DNA of 64,000 bases from Pseudomonas sp. PICF141 (GTDB taxonomy: Bacteria > Pseudomonadota > Gammaproteobacteria > Pseudomonadales > Pseudomonadaceae): contig NZ_MUNM01000024.1 in NCBI RefSeq assembly GCF_002286815.1, positions 62,001-126,000 on the forward strand. The letters run 5' to 3'. The translations under genes were made by a program, and so were the position numbers. The notes beneath the pieces are model-generated. The model was not told where the DNA came from. It saw nothing but the letters and a program-made list of their open reading frames with translations, and did not search any database. Below are positions 17,998 to 27,365 of the stretch, piece after piece. The stretch's first letter is position 1. Each line of letters starts with the position of its first letter.

Positions 17998-20900
17998 ATG
18001 ACTCGTTCCGATGATCTTCTACAGAAACTGACCAGCAGCTCCTTGAGGATGAACAAAGGGCTGATCGTGCTGGGCGGTCTGGCGTCGCTATTGATCGGTC
18101 TCAGTGCCTGGGGCTTGAATCGAATGATCGAGGAGCAGCGCGATACCGTTCGGTTTCACTTCGCCAGGCTGATGGAAAATATCGGCGAACAGGACGCCTT
18201 CCTCGATGCGATTGCCCGGCAAAGCGCCAAAGGTTTGCCGCTGGATACCGGGCGATTTCAGATGTTTGTCGAAGAGCCGTTGCCGGACGAAGGCGATGGC
18301 ATCTACAAAGGACAGGAACTGTCTTTCTCCCTGCCTTTCAGCGTGAAGATCAACCCGGCCACCATCGAGTCGGGCGAACGCCACCGGGTCTTCGGCTTGG
18401 GTGCCCACCTGGCCAGCTACTACAGCGCCTTCTGGTCGGCGTCGTATTACCAGTCGCCGCAGGTGTTCCTGTTCAACATGCCGGACAACTTCGATATCGC
18501 CGTACCCGCTGCCGGCCGCCTGCGCGGCGTTGGCCAGATCCAGGGCGGCACCTACCAGCAGGTTATGAACCAGATATTGCAACGGCTGCGTGAGGACAAC
18601 CCTCGGCCTGAGGACAGTCGTGTCCACTGGGTACGCTACAGCGCCGAAACAGATACGAGTGTCCCGCCAACCGTCCTGGCCTACATCAACATCGACATGC
18701 CGGCCGCCCAGCTGGGTATCCGGGGTGCCAGCCCCTGGGTGGTGGTGGCTTCGCTGTTGAACCTGAACCAGCTCAACGAGATCGAGCGCATCATGGAGTG
18801 GTCGATCTACGATCGCTTCAGTCTGATAGCCCCTAACGGTGCCCTGCTGGTAGGGCCCGAAAAGCCTGGGCAAGACCTCAAGGATGGGCTCAACTTTCGC
18901 CTCGACGGCCTGGTGTTCAAGATTTCCAGCGACGGGCAACAGCCCTGGACAGCCGTTTATGTGGTCGGTTTCAAGAGCTTCATCGACTATGCCTGGTGGC
19001 CCCTGCTGGGCATGTTGACACTGATGCTCGCAAGCATCGGCGGTGGCTGGGCTTTCAACCGTTGGTACAAGACCCGCGTGGTCTTGCCCGCCCATGAGGC
19101 CCATCAGAGCATTGCCGAAAGCGAGGCCTTCAGTCGCGCGATCATTGACAGCGCTCCCACCGGCCTGTGCGTGATACGCCGCAGCGATCACCAGATACTC
19201 CTGGAAAACCAGCGTCTTCAACAATGGCAGCCAAGCGACAAACTGATCGCCGCGCTCGAGCAAAGGCAACTGCTCACCCATGCGAGCCAGACGGAGCTGG
19301 AGATCGACGGTCGCCATCTGCAGGTGGGTTTCGTCGGGGCTCGCTATCACGGGCAGGAGGTCTGGATTTGCGCATTCAACGATGTGACCCGCCACATCGA
19401 GGATGCCGCGGCGCTGGAACAGGCACTGCAGGCCGCCGATTCCGCCAACGCGGCGAAAACGCGCTTCCTGGCGACCATGAGCCATGAAATTCGCACGCCT
19501 TTATACGGCGTACTGGGAACCCTGGAGCTATTGGGCCTGACCAACCTGGGCCCGCGGCAGCAGGAATACCTGCGCACGATCCAGCGCTCGTCGGCCACCT
19601 TGTTCCAATTGATCAGCGACGTACTGGATGTGTCGAAGATCGAAGCCGGGCAAATGACCATCGAAGCCCAGGAATTCTGTCCGCTGGAACTGACCGAAGA
19701 GACGTTACGGGCCTACAGCGCTTTCGCCCAAGCCAAGGGCTTGCAGTTGTACGCCTGTATCGACGCCTCCATTCCCGATCAGGTGCGAGGAGATCCCCTG
19801 CGGATCCGCCAGATCCTCAATAACCTGGTCAGCAATGCGATCAAGTTCACGGACAACGGGCGGGTTGTAGTGAGGTTGCGACTCCTGGACAAGGGGGCCG
19901 ACGCTGCCCACCTGCTTTGGCAGGTCAGCGATTCCGGCATCGGGATCTCCCAGGCACAGCAGGCACAGTTGTTCGACCCCTTTTATCAGGTTCGCGATGC
20001 GTCCAGCGAAGCAGGCGCCGGTCTGGGCCTGGCGATCTGCCGATGGTTGTGCGAACTGATGGCCGGTGAACTGAAAGTGGTCAGCGAACCCGGGCTCGGC
20101 AGCAGCTTTTCATTGCAGCTCAAACTCATCTGCGTGCAGGGCCAACTGAGCGACAGCCCCGAGTTCAGTCCGAACGCCCCGCCCGTCTATGTGCAGGCAC
20201 CCGCACCCGAGCTGGCGCAGCACGTCTGTAACTGGCTCGATCGAATGGGCCTGGAATCCCGGATCATCAGCCCGCAACGGCCTCCTTGTGCGTCGTCGCT
20301 GTTGCTCGATGTACTACCCGCGTCCCCGGAGTCCTGCTGGACAGGTCCACGAATAATCGCCAAGGCCGCCGGACCTAACCCCGCGGAATACACCAGTGCG
20401 GGGTGGACGGTGGATGCGTACGATATCCGGGCGATGGCGTGGGCAATACGATTTGCCCAACAAGGGGCTGATTCACGAACACTCCCATTGCCTACGGAAC
20501 AACCTAGGCGCCTGGATTTGAACATTCTGGTAGCCGAGGACAACCCGATCAACCGGGCGATCATCAAGGAACAACTGGAAGCACTGGGGTGTTCGGTGGT
20601 CGCCACGGCCGACGGCGAACAGGCCCTCCATCAATGGTTTCCCGGGTTGTTCGACATGGTTCTGACCGACGTGAACATGCCTGTCATGAATGGCTACGAT
20701 CTGACCAAGGCGCTGCGCAGGAATGACCCGGATCTGCCGATCATCGGCGTGACCGCCAATGCATTGCGTGATGAAGGAGAGCGCTGCGCAGCGGTTGGCA
20801 TGAATGCCTGGCTGGTAAAGCCGCTTAACCTGCACACTCTGCGAACACAGCTGTTGAAACACTGCAAGCTCGCCGAGACGGCCCCGTTCAGCCCCTCTCC

Positions 20901-21213
20901 GACCTCGCCTGACAAGGCGCAGAGTGCCGACCGACCACAGTTGTCGCCGAAGATGAGGGAGCTGTTCTTCAGTACGATGCAGCTGGATATCGACGCGCTC
21001 AATGTCTCGCTCGTAAACAGTGACGCCGCTGCGATGACCCGCCAACTGCACAGCATGGCCGGGGCATTGGGCGCCGTGCAGGCGGCAGCCCTGGCGCAAA
21101 CGTGCATCGATCTGGAGAACCGATTGGAGGGTCAGCTCATCACGCCTGATCTGGTCAGCGACATCGGGAGTATGCTCGGGCGATTGAGAGCGATGCTCGA
21201 CGCACTGGCGTAA
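17998..21213 (+). CDS. Hybrid sensor kinase with HPt domain, RcsC-like
   Basis: 1071 residues from the ATG at 17998, which has AAAGG 8 bp upstream; a GTG at 17959 is less likely. TM1 about 22-42, a long periplasmic domain, TM2 about 333-352, PAS-like region, HisKA with His496 (MSHEIRTP), HATPase (NAIKFT, DSGIG, GAGLGLA), receiver with Asp891 (LTDVNMP), and a C-terminal HPt with His1018 (LHSMAGALG). The usual Lys after the HPt His is Ala here. The paralogy with the kinase at 13922 is plain along the whole core. It probably relays phosphate to the LuxR-type regulator just downstream, and may also serve the EAL regulator. Confidence 0.87.
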   Translation: MTRSDDLLQKLTSSSLRMNKGLIVLGGLASLLIGLSAWGLNRMIEEQRDTVRFHFARLMENIGEQDAFLDAIARQSAKGLPLDTGRFQMFVEEPLPDEGDGIYKGQELSFSLPFSVKINPATIESGERHRVFGLGAHLASYYSAFWSASYYQSPQVFLFNMPDNFDIAVPAAGRLRGVGQIQGGTYQQVMNQILQRLREDNPRPEDSRVHWVRYSAETDTSVPPTVLAYINIDMPAAQLGIRGASPWVVVASLLNLNQLNEIERIMEWSIYDRFSLIAPNGALLVGPEKPGQDLKDGLNFRLDGLVFKISSDGQQPWTAVYVVGFKSFIDYAWWPLLGMLTLMLASIGGGWAFNRWYKTRVVLPAHEAHQSIAESEAFSRAIIDSAPTGLCVIRRSDHQILLENQRLQQWQPSDKLIAALEQRQLLTHASQTELEIDGRHLQVGFVGARYHGQEVWICAFNDVTRHIEDAAALEQALQAADSANAAKTRFLATMSHEIRTPLYGVLGTLELLGLTNLGPRQQEYLRTIQRSSATLFQLISDVLDVSKIEAGQMTIEAQEFCPLELTEETLRAYSAFAQAKGLQLYACIDASIPDQVRGDPLRIRQILNNLVSNAIKFTDNGRVVVRLRLLDKGADAAHLLWQVSDSGIGISQAQQAQLFDPFYQVRDASSEAGAGLGLAICRWLCELMAGELKVVSEPGLGSSFSLQLKLICVQGQLSDSPEFSPNAPPVYVQAPAPELAQHVCNWLDRMGLESRIISPQRPPCASSLLLDVLPASPESCWTGPRIIAKAAGPNPAEYTSAGWTVDAYDIRAMAWAIRFAQQGADSRTLPLPTEQPRRLDLNILVAEDNPINRAIIKEQLEALGCSVVATADGEQALHQWFPGLFDMVLTDVNMPVMNGYDLTKALRRNDPDLPIIGVTANALRDEGERCAAVGMNAWLVKPLNLHTLRTQLLKHCKLAETAPFSPSPTSPDKAQSADRPQLSPKMRELFFSTMQLDIDALNVSLVNSDAAAMTRQLHSMAGALGAVQAAALAQTCIDLENRLEGQLITPDLVSDIGSMLGRLRAMLDALA

Positions 21214-21248
21214 CGGTATGACTCAACAACGTATTAGGGATATCCAAC

Positions 21249-21896
21249 ATGGCCAAACTCAACGTCGTGATCGCTGATGATCACCCCATCGTCTTACTGG
21301 GCGTACGTGAACTGATAGAACGCGACGACCGCTTCCGGGTTGTCGGTGAAGCAGTCTGTTCGAATGGACTGATAGAGCTTCTGCAACATCAGGCGGTCGA
21401 TCTGGTGATCACAGATTTCAACATGCCGGCCGACTCACCCTACGGTGACGGACTCAAACTGGTGGAATACCTGCGGCGCCACTTCCCGACCGTGAAGATC
21501 CTGTTGCTGACAATGATCTCCAGCCCGTTGATCCTGACCCGCCTCCACGAGTTGGGCGTCGTCGGTGTCATCCAGAAAAACCAGTTGCATGACGATATCC
21601 AGCTTGCGCTCACGGCCATTGCCAAGGGGCGCCCATTCAAGAGCGCCAGCCCCCTGCCCAATTGCGTCAAAGAACAGAACGTCGCCCTGGATGAACGGCT
21701 GTCGCGGCTGTCACCCAAGGAGTTCGAGATTCTGCGCCTGTTCGTATCGGGTCTGAGTGTCACCGCGATTGCGAGAAGTCAATCCAGGAGTGCAAAGACC
21801 GTCAGTACACAGAAGATTGCCGCCATGCGTAAGCTTGAAGTTTCCAGCGATCAGGATCTTTTGACGTATTGCCTGGAAAACAAAATTTTCAATTGA
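21249..21896 (+). CDS. LuxR/NarL-type response regulator, RcsB-like
   Basis: 215 residues. Receiver domain with Asp56 (VITDFNMP) and the acidic pair IADDH at the start; C-terminal LuxR-type HTH (LSPKEFEILRLFVSGLSV, then SAKTVSTQKIAAMRKL). It follows the RcsC-like kinase by 35 bp and precedes the fimbrial genes, as rcsB precedes cupD1 in PA14. I infer that it activates the fimbrial promoter through the palindrome at 22046-22063, which resembles the enterobacterial RcsB box. Confidence 0.87.
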   Translation: MAKLNVVIADDHPIVLLGVRELIERDDRFRVVGEAVCSNGLIELLQHQAVDLVITDFNMPADSPYGDGLKLVEYLRRHFPTVKILLLTMISSPLILTRLHELGVVGVIQKNQLHDDIQLALTAIAKGRPFKSASPLPNCVKEQNVALDERLSRLSPKEFEILRLFVSGLSVTAIARSQSRSAKTVSTQKIAAMRKLEVSSDQDLLTYCLENKIFN

Positions 21897-22045
21897 TCAA
21901 AAAACTTTATCCCCGCCTGACTGAATAACACCTCCAAACTTTCGATCAGCTCTTCGTCCAAATATTCACTTCATTAAAGGCCTGTGTGCAAAGCGCAGGT
22001 CTGATCATTTCCTCAGTTTTTTACTTGGCGCTGGCAAGTTGCCGC

Positions 22046-22063
22046 TATCAGAATCGTCTGATA
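22046..22063. promoter_or_regulatory. RcsB-like palindromic box before the pilin gene
   Basis: Perfect TATCAG-AATCGT-CTGATA palindrome, 75 bp before the pilin start. The inner 14-mer TCAGAATCGTCTGA agrees with the enterobacterial RcsAB box TAAGAATATTCCTA at 9 of 14 positions by hand count. A partial copy lies at 13871-13888. Confidence 0.55.
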
Positions 22064-22138
22064 GCCCGCTTCATTACAAAAATTTAAATTGGCCTGGCGT
22101 TTAGAACGTAACTTATCTCCGACATATGGATATTAGAA

Positions 22139-22729
22139 ATGAAAAAAATCTCACTGACACTGCTGACACTATCCATCCTCGCTGCCGCAAGCCCATCGTT
22201 TGCAGCTGATCCAGTGACCCCGACAAAAGCAGGCAGTGGCACCATCAATTTCAGCGGCATCATCAATAACGACGCCTGTTCCATCGAAAGTGCCGGCCTG
22301 AATAAAACCATTTCGGTACCTATGGGTGAAGTTTCTATCAAAGACATGGGCACCGCTTCTGCACCAAAAGGCAGCGGCAAATTGAGTGCAGAGAACTTCG
22401 ACATGAAGATCAACTGCAACGCCGGCACCAAGGTGGCGATGCTTTTCGAGCCAACCAAAGGCGCGGGCTCGGGCATCGTGACTGGCACCAAGGTTCTCAA
22501 ACTGACTAACGGTGTGGGCGCAGCCAAAAACATCGGTATCGCCCTGCTCGACGCCAATGGCGACCAGATTGACCTGAGATCTCCAACCGCGGCGAGAATC
22601 GAAAACACCCTGCAGGACGGCAGCACAACCCTGAAGTTCTCCGCTGCTTACGTGACGACTGCCGATCCGAAGACCGCCGTGGCCGGTCGCGGCGACGCCA
22701 CCCTGCCATTCACTTTGCAATACGAGTAA
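22139..22729 (+). CDS. Major fimbrial subunit (chaperone-usher pilin, Cup family)
   Basis: 196 residues with a Sec signal peptide (MKKISLTLLTLSILAAASPS, cleavage after SFA). The mature protein has the classical pilin pattern: GTINFSGIINNDACSIE with the first cysteine, a second cysteine in KINCNAG, and the penultimate tyrosine in TLQYE that takes part in donor-strand exchange. It forms the fibre shaft outside the cell. First gene of the pilin, chaperone, usher, adhesin series, like cupD1. A hairpin after it probably lets the pilin be made in excess over the assembly proteins. Confidence 0.92.
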   Translation: MKKISLTLLTLSILAAASPSFAADPVTPTKAGSGTINFSGIINNDACSIESAGLNKTISVPMGEVSIKDMGTASAPKGSGKLSAENFDMKINCNAGTKVAMLFEPTKGAGSGIVTGTKVLKLTNGVGAAKNIGIALLDANGDQIDLRSPTAARIENTLQDGSTTLKFSAAYVTTADPKTAVAGRGDATLPFTLQYE

Positions 22730-22752
22730 AGGCAGTACGGGGCGGACACTGC

Positions 22753-22780
22753 GCGGGACTTTACGGTCCCGCCTTTCCTT
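22753..22780 (+). terminator. Partial terminator/attenuator between pilin and chaperone
   Basis: GCGGGAC (22753-22759) and GTCCCGC (22766-22772) form a perfect stem with a 6-nt loop followed by the pyrimidine run CTTTCCTTT. The short T content suggests partial read-through, a common device in pilus operons. Confidence 0.6.
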
Positions 22781-22800
22781 TCAATTTCAGGCATCCAGTC

Positions 22801-23538
22801 ATGTTCAACCGACACTTCCTATCGTTGTGCGTAGGCTTGCATTGCGCACTGGTCGCAGCACAGGCGCACGCCGGCATCTCGTTGAGCGCAACCCGCCTGG
22901 TGTTCGACGCCGATCACAAAGAGGTCAGCATCAAAGTACGTAACAATGGTGACGACCTGTTGATTCAATCCTGGATCGATGGCGAGTCCGAGGCGGCGCC
23001 AGCTCCTTTCGCCGTGACACCGCCGCTGGCCAGAATCATGGCCAAGGAACAGCAATTACTGCGGGTTATCTATGAAGGCGCCGGCATGCCAACCGACAAG
23101 GAGTCGGTGGTATGGCTCAATGTCCAGGAGATCCCCCAGGCCGCCAAGACGACGAACACCTTGCAACTGGCAGTACGCCAGCGCATCAAGGTGTTCTTCC
23201 GCCCCGCCGGCCTTGCATCCAGAGCGTACTCCGCGCCTGCACAGTTGTTGTGGCAGCTGGGCGAACAGCAAGGCCATACGGTATTGAAGATAAGCAATCC
23301 GAGTCTGTATCACGTTTCATTGTCGGAGGTGGCCGTTCATTCAGATTCCAGCACTGAACATCCGGTGGATTCCATGATGATTGCTCCCGGCGAAACCAAA
23401 ACACTTGCGCTTAAACAGGCGACACGCTCGAATTATTCAAGCGTCAACTTTTCAATCATCAATGATTACGGTGCGCAAGATCGCTATGTTGCGACGTTCT
23501 CCGGCGCATCGGCAGTCAGTGGAAAGGCTGTGCAATAA
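22801..23538 (+). CDS. Periplasmic fimbrial chaperone (PapD family)
   Basis: 245 residues with a signal peptide ending near AQAHA-GIS. The two conserved basic residues that anchor the pilin C-terminus are visible: Arg in LSATRLVFD and Lys in RQRIKVFFRP. VWLNVQEIPQ is the usual chaperone motif. It folds and caps pilin subunits in the periplasm before delivery to the usher. It follows the pilin gene by 71 bp with an attenuator-like hairpin between, and corresponds to cupD2 in the PA14 order. Confidence 0.93.
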   Translation: MFNRHFLSLCVGLHCALVAAQAHAGISLSATRLVFDADHKEVSIKVRNNGDDLLIQSWIDGESEAAPAPFAVTPPLARIMAKEQQLLRVIYEGAGMPTDKESVVWLNVQEIPQAAKTTNTLQLAVRQRIKVFFRPAGLASRAYSAPAQLLWQLGEQQGHTVLKISNPSLYHVSLSEVAVHSDSSTEHPVDSMMIAPGETKTLALKQATRSNYSSVNFSIINDYGAQDRYVATFSGASAVSGKAVQ

Positions 23539-23631
23539 CTATTGCAGCACACACTCGCAGCAGACCTCGATATTCCCCGATTTTAATAATCAACCTTAAC
23601 TTCCGTCGTCCGAAGCTATATAGGGCTGGGC

Positions 23632-26184
23632 ATGTCTTTATCCCCACGCGGCAACTCAAACTCTCCGATAAAAACGACGCCATCCATTAACTTTGGCTTT
23701 AATGCATTATATCTGGCGATGCTTGCGGGCCTGGCACAGTTCGCAGAAGCGGGCGAGCCGGCGATTGCACAACAACTTCAGTCCAGCCAGTTCAATACTT
23801 CATTTCTTCAAGGTGCAGGTACATCCGTTGACCTCGATCTGTTGCTCTCGGCCAATAGCGTTTTGCCGGGAAATTATCGGGTGGATGTCTACAGCAATGA
23901 CGTACTGGTCGGTCGTCGCGATATCGATTTTCGCTACGTTGCAAAATCCGGAAAAGTGCAAGCCTGCCTGACTCTGGAAATGTTGCAGCAACTGGGGATC
24001 AACTTGAGCCGGCCCGAGGTGTCGGAAAAACTGCAAGGCGCTGCGCCGGACGCCTGTCACGATCTACCGGCCTTGATCGACCAGGCGACTGTCAATTACG
24101 ACCCCAGTCGCCTGCAACTTTCGATCAGCATTCCTCAGATCGCCATGCAACGGGGCATGCGCGGTTATGTTGATCCCCAGCTGTGGGATGCGGGGGTTCC
24201 CGTCGGGTTCATCAACTATCAGCTGAGCAGCAATCGCAACAGCACCGACACCGCCACGACGATTTCCAACAACCTGGGTTTGCGCAACGGCATCAACCTG
24301 GGGGGCTGGAGGCTGCGCAACGAATCCAACTTCAGCAGCCGCACCGACCAGTCGAATAAGTTCACCAGCAACCGTAGCTATGTTCAGCATGACGTCACGG
24401 CCCTAAAGGGGCAGTTCAGCGCGGGCGACATTTTTTCCGATTCGCAGTTGTTCGACAGTGTGCGGTATCGCGGGGTGATGTTGAGTGCCGACGAGGGCAT
24501 GCGGGCCGACAGCGAACGTGGCTACGCGCCGGTCATCAGAGGTGTTGCAGAAAGCAACGCCACAGTGGAGATTCGCCAAAACGATTACCTGTTGTACAGC
24601 ACCAGCGTGCCGCCTGGTCCCTTCGAGATCAGCGATATCTACCCCAGCGGCTCCAATGGCGACCTCCAAGTGACGATCGTCGAAGCAGACGGCAGACGAC
24701 GGGAAACCCTCCAGGCCTTTTCCAGCCTGCCGATCATGATGCGCAAGGGACAGGTCAATTACAGCGTCTCGGCGGGCCAGTACAAGAGCAACACCGAGGG
24801 CCTGGCGTCGCCGCAGTTTCTCAGCAGTACCCTGGCCTACGGCCTGAGCAGCAACATGACCGGCATCGTCGGCGTACAGGCCACCGATCGTTTCAAGGCC
24901 CTGTCGCTGGGCATGGGGCGCAATACTTCATTGGGGGCGGTGTCGTTCGATCTGACCCATTCCTCCAGCGAGGCCCGCGGTCAAACGGCCCAAGGCAATA
25001 GCCTGCGAATGCTGTACGCGAAGACCTTTAGTGGCACTAATACCAACTTCACCCTCGCCGCCTACCGTTACTCGACTGAGGGCTATCGCACGCTGACCGA
25101 GCATATCGAGGATCAGAGCTTCAATGATCAGCGCCGCGGCACCTCCAAGACCCGCACGGACCTCACCGTCAGTCAGAGCCTGGGCCGCAATCAGCAATTC
25201 GGTAGCCTTTACCTGAACGCGACCGACCAGCGTTATTGGGGACGAGGTGGGTCACAGAGCCTGTCCGCGGGGTATAGCAGCAACTGGGGTGACCTGACTT
25301 ACAACCTCGGCATGACACATACCAAGGATGTGAGAAGTTTCGGCCCGTCGAACAACGACACGCAGATGAATCTGTCGCTGTCGTTTCCCCTGGGCGCCAC
25401 ACCGCGGGCGCCACGCGCGTATCTCTCGGCCTCGAGCCAGAAATCCAGCGACAGCACCCAGCTGGGCGTGAACGGCTATCTGACGGAAAACAGCGACACC
25501 TATTATTCCGTGCAGGCTGGCAACAGCAGCACCAGCGGCAACTCGGGATCGACGAGCATCAGCTCCCGACAGTCTTTCATCGACGTCAATGCGGGCTACA
25601 GCCTGGGGCGCGGCTACACCTCTCAGAACCTGAGCCTCGCCGGCTCGGTGGTAGCCCACGCCGGAGGGATCAACCTGGGACAGACGCTGGGCGAAACCTT
25701 TGCCTTGGCCGAGGTGCCCGGCGTGCCGGGTGGGGTCAAGGTCAGCAGTTTCAGCGGAACCGAAACCGGCCGTAATGGCTTTGCGGTCATTCCCAACACC
25801 CAACCCTATCGGGTCAATTGGATCAGCCTCGACATGCGCGACCTGGGCGCCGATGTCGAGATCGAAAACGCTACACAACAGGTCGTGCCTCGGCGCGGCG
25901 CCGCCGTATTGGTCCGCTACGCCTCGCAAACCGGTCGGCGAGTTCAGTTCGAACTGTTTGACGCCGAACACAAGCACTTGCCGTTCGGCACGGTGCTGGA
26001 AGATTCAAGCGGTAAACAGATCGCAATGAGCGACCCCTCCGGCAAGGCTCTGGCGCTGGTGCAGGATCAGAGCGCCACGCTCACGATCAAATGGGCGGAC
26101 ATGCAATGTCAGGCGAGCTATGCCCTGTCCGAGCGCGACAAGGCCCTCAATTATGAGAGGGTAGAACTCAGATGCATGCCGTGA
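23632..26184 (+). CDS. Outer-membrane fimbrial usher
   Basis: 850 residues, the normal length for FimD/CupB3-type ushers. A somewhat long N-terminal region precedes the signal peptide core (about 22-40). The mature N-terminal domain begins QFNTSFLQG and is followed by DLDLLLSANSVLPGNYRVDV; the barrel holds many short strands, and the C-terminal end has the conserved CQASYAL near the stop. It is the secretion pore that polymerises chaperone-bound pilins. The start is the first good ATG after a 93-bp gap. Corresponds to cupD3. Confidence 0.93.
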   Translation: MSLSPRGNSNSPIKTTPSINFGFNALYLAMLAGLAQFAEAGEPAIAQQLQSSQFNTSFLQGAGTSVDLDLLLSANSVLPGNYRVDVYSNDVLVGRRDIDFRYVAKSGKVQACLTLEMLQQLGINLSRPEVSEKLQGAAPDACHDLPALIDQATVNYDPSRLQLSISIPQIAMQRGMRGYVDPQLWDAGVPVGFINYQLSSNRNSTDTATTISNNLGLRNGINLGGWRLRNESNFSSRTDQSNKFTSNRSYVQHDVTALKGQFSAGDIFSDSQLFDSVRYRGVMLSADEGMRADSERGYAPVIRGVAESNATVEIRQNDYLLYSTSVPPGPFEISDIYPSGSNGDLQVTIVEADGRRRETLQAFSSLPIMMRKGQVNYSVSAGQYKSNTEGLASPQFLSSTLAYGLSSNMTGIVGVQATDRFKALSLGMGRNTSLGAVSFDLTHSSSEARGQTAQGNSLRMLYAKTFSGTNTNFTLAAYRYSTEGYRTLTEHIEDQSFNDQRRGTSKTRTDLTVSQSLGRNQQFGSLYLNATDQRYWGRGGSQSLSAGYSSNWGDLTYNLGMTHTKDVRSFGPSNNDTQMNLSLSFPLGATPRAPRAYLSASSQKSSDSTQLGVNGYLTENSDTYYSVQAGNSSTSGNSGSTSISSRQSFIDVNAGYSLGRGYTSQNLSLAGSVVAHAGGINLGQTLGETFALAEVPGVPGGVKVSSFSGTETGRNGFAVIPNTQPYRVNWISLDMRDLGADVEIENATQQVVPRRGAAVLVRYASQTGRRVQFELFDAEHKHLPFGTVLEDSSGKQIAMSDPSGKALALVQDQSATLTIKWADMQCQASYALSERDKALNYERVELRCMP

Positions 26185-26384
26185 CGGGCGCCTTTTGGCC
26201 TCGTCAGCGCCATACCTGGGGGCCTCGCCACACGCGCAGTTCGAGCACGGCGTATAGGAACTCTCTGATTCCCAGCGCCGGCGACGGATTCTATCGTCAA
26301 ATTCCAATCGCCCTTTCACGCCGTAGTTCTCCAGCTTCAAATAAATCCACGCGCAGCGCCGCGTCCATTCCGAGCAAGTGTCAA

Positions 26385-27365
26385 ATGATTCCAGGAAGAA
26401 TTCTAATACCCATCGTTTTTTTGGTATTAACGAGCCAAAAAGCCGTGGCAGCCTGTTCTTTTGTAGATGGACACGGCCTGACCACCATGCAGTTCGAATT
26501 TCCACCGACGATATCGGTACCACGGGATGCACCCAATGGAACGATACTTTATGAAACGCCGACAAAAAGCTTGCAGGGCGTAAACAGCTCCTATAAGTGC
26601 CCATCAGGGTACTCCTACGGCATTAAAAACAGCCTTGGGACTACGACGTCTGGCAATAACCTATTCCCGATCGGGAATACAGGCATCGCCTGGCAGTGGC
26701 TACGCGTTGAGATTAACCGCATAGCACGCGGCTACCCCAACATTGACAATGGGCCCTCCGGCATTTGGGGGTGGAATGGTTCGCAGCACGCGCTACGCCT
26801 GGTAAAGATCGGTGATACACAGGGGGACCTGAAGATCCCTTCGGGCATCTTTGGCTATTATTACTTCGACAGTATCACCCCCGTCGCGATGAGCGTGACC
26901 AGTAGCACTTCCGTCGTAGTCCAATCCTGCGACACAACTGACGTGGCCGTGGACATGGGTAAACACAAGCTCAGTTCCTTCCCCGAATACGGTTCGCAAT
27001 CGACCCCTGTCAATTTCAGTATCAAGGTCAACAACTGCCCCAAGGGGATCAACAAGATCACCTACACCCTGGCTCCGACTCCGAACAGCCCGGCCTGGAA
27101 CGCCAACCTGGGCATCGTCAACCTCAATAGCACTTCGACCGCCAAAGGTTTGGGGCTGCAAATACTCGGCGATAATCAACAGCCGTTGGAGCTCAACAAA
27201 AGTTATGTCCTTGATGAGTCCCCCGCAGCAGGAGGAAACTTCAGCATCCCCCTCACAGCGCGCTACTTTCGAGTCTTGCCGACAGGAAATAGCGGGATAC
27301 TCGATCTTGGCTTGAACGCAGGAACTGCGAATGCTGATGTCTGGTTCATCATGAACTATCTGTGA
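26385..27365 (+). CDS. Fimbrial tip adhesin/minor pilin
   Basis: 326 residues. The start at 26385 gives a clean signal peptide (MIPGRILIPIVFLVLTSQ, cleavage near AVAA-CSF); the frame is open back to 26172 but that extension has no export signal and non-coding character. An N-terminal receptor-binding-like domain (about 23-185) is followed by a pilin domain with VDMGKHKLSSF and two cysteines, the two-domain plan of FimH-type adhesins. The coding sequence looks more AT-rich than its neighbours. About 200 bp without a gene separates it from the usher, and no second chaperone gene follows, unlike cupD. Confidence 0.75.
   Translation: MIPGRILIPIVFLVLTSQKAVAACSFVDGHGLTTMQFEFPPTISVPRDAPNGTILYETPTKSLQGVNSSYKCPSGYSYGIKNSLGTTTSGNNLFPIGNTGIAWQWLRVEINRIARGYPNIDNGPSGIWGWNGSQHALRLVKIGDTQGDLKIPSGIFGYYYFDSITPVAMSVTSSTSVVVQSCDTTDVAVDMGKHKLSSFPEYGSQSTPVNFSIKVNNCPKGINKITYTLAPTPNSPAWNANLGIVNLNSTSTAKGLGLQILGDNQQPLELNKSYVLDESPAAGGNFSIPLTARYFRVLPTGNSGILDLGLNAGTANADVWFIMNYL

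Noticed and set aside
18088..19485. Open frame of 465 codons on the minus strand
   Set aside because: Antisense to the RcsC-like kinase, whose domains are clear; no ribosome-binding site or family.
26172..26384. Longer start for the fimbrial adhesin
   Set aside because: The extension would hide the signal peptide that a periplasmic adhesin needs.
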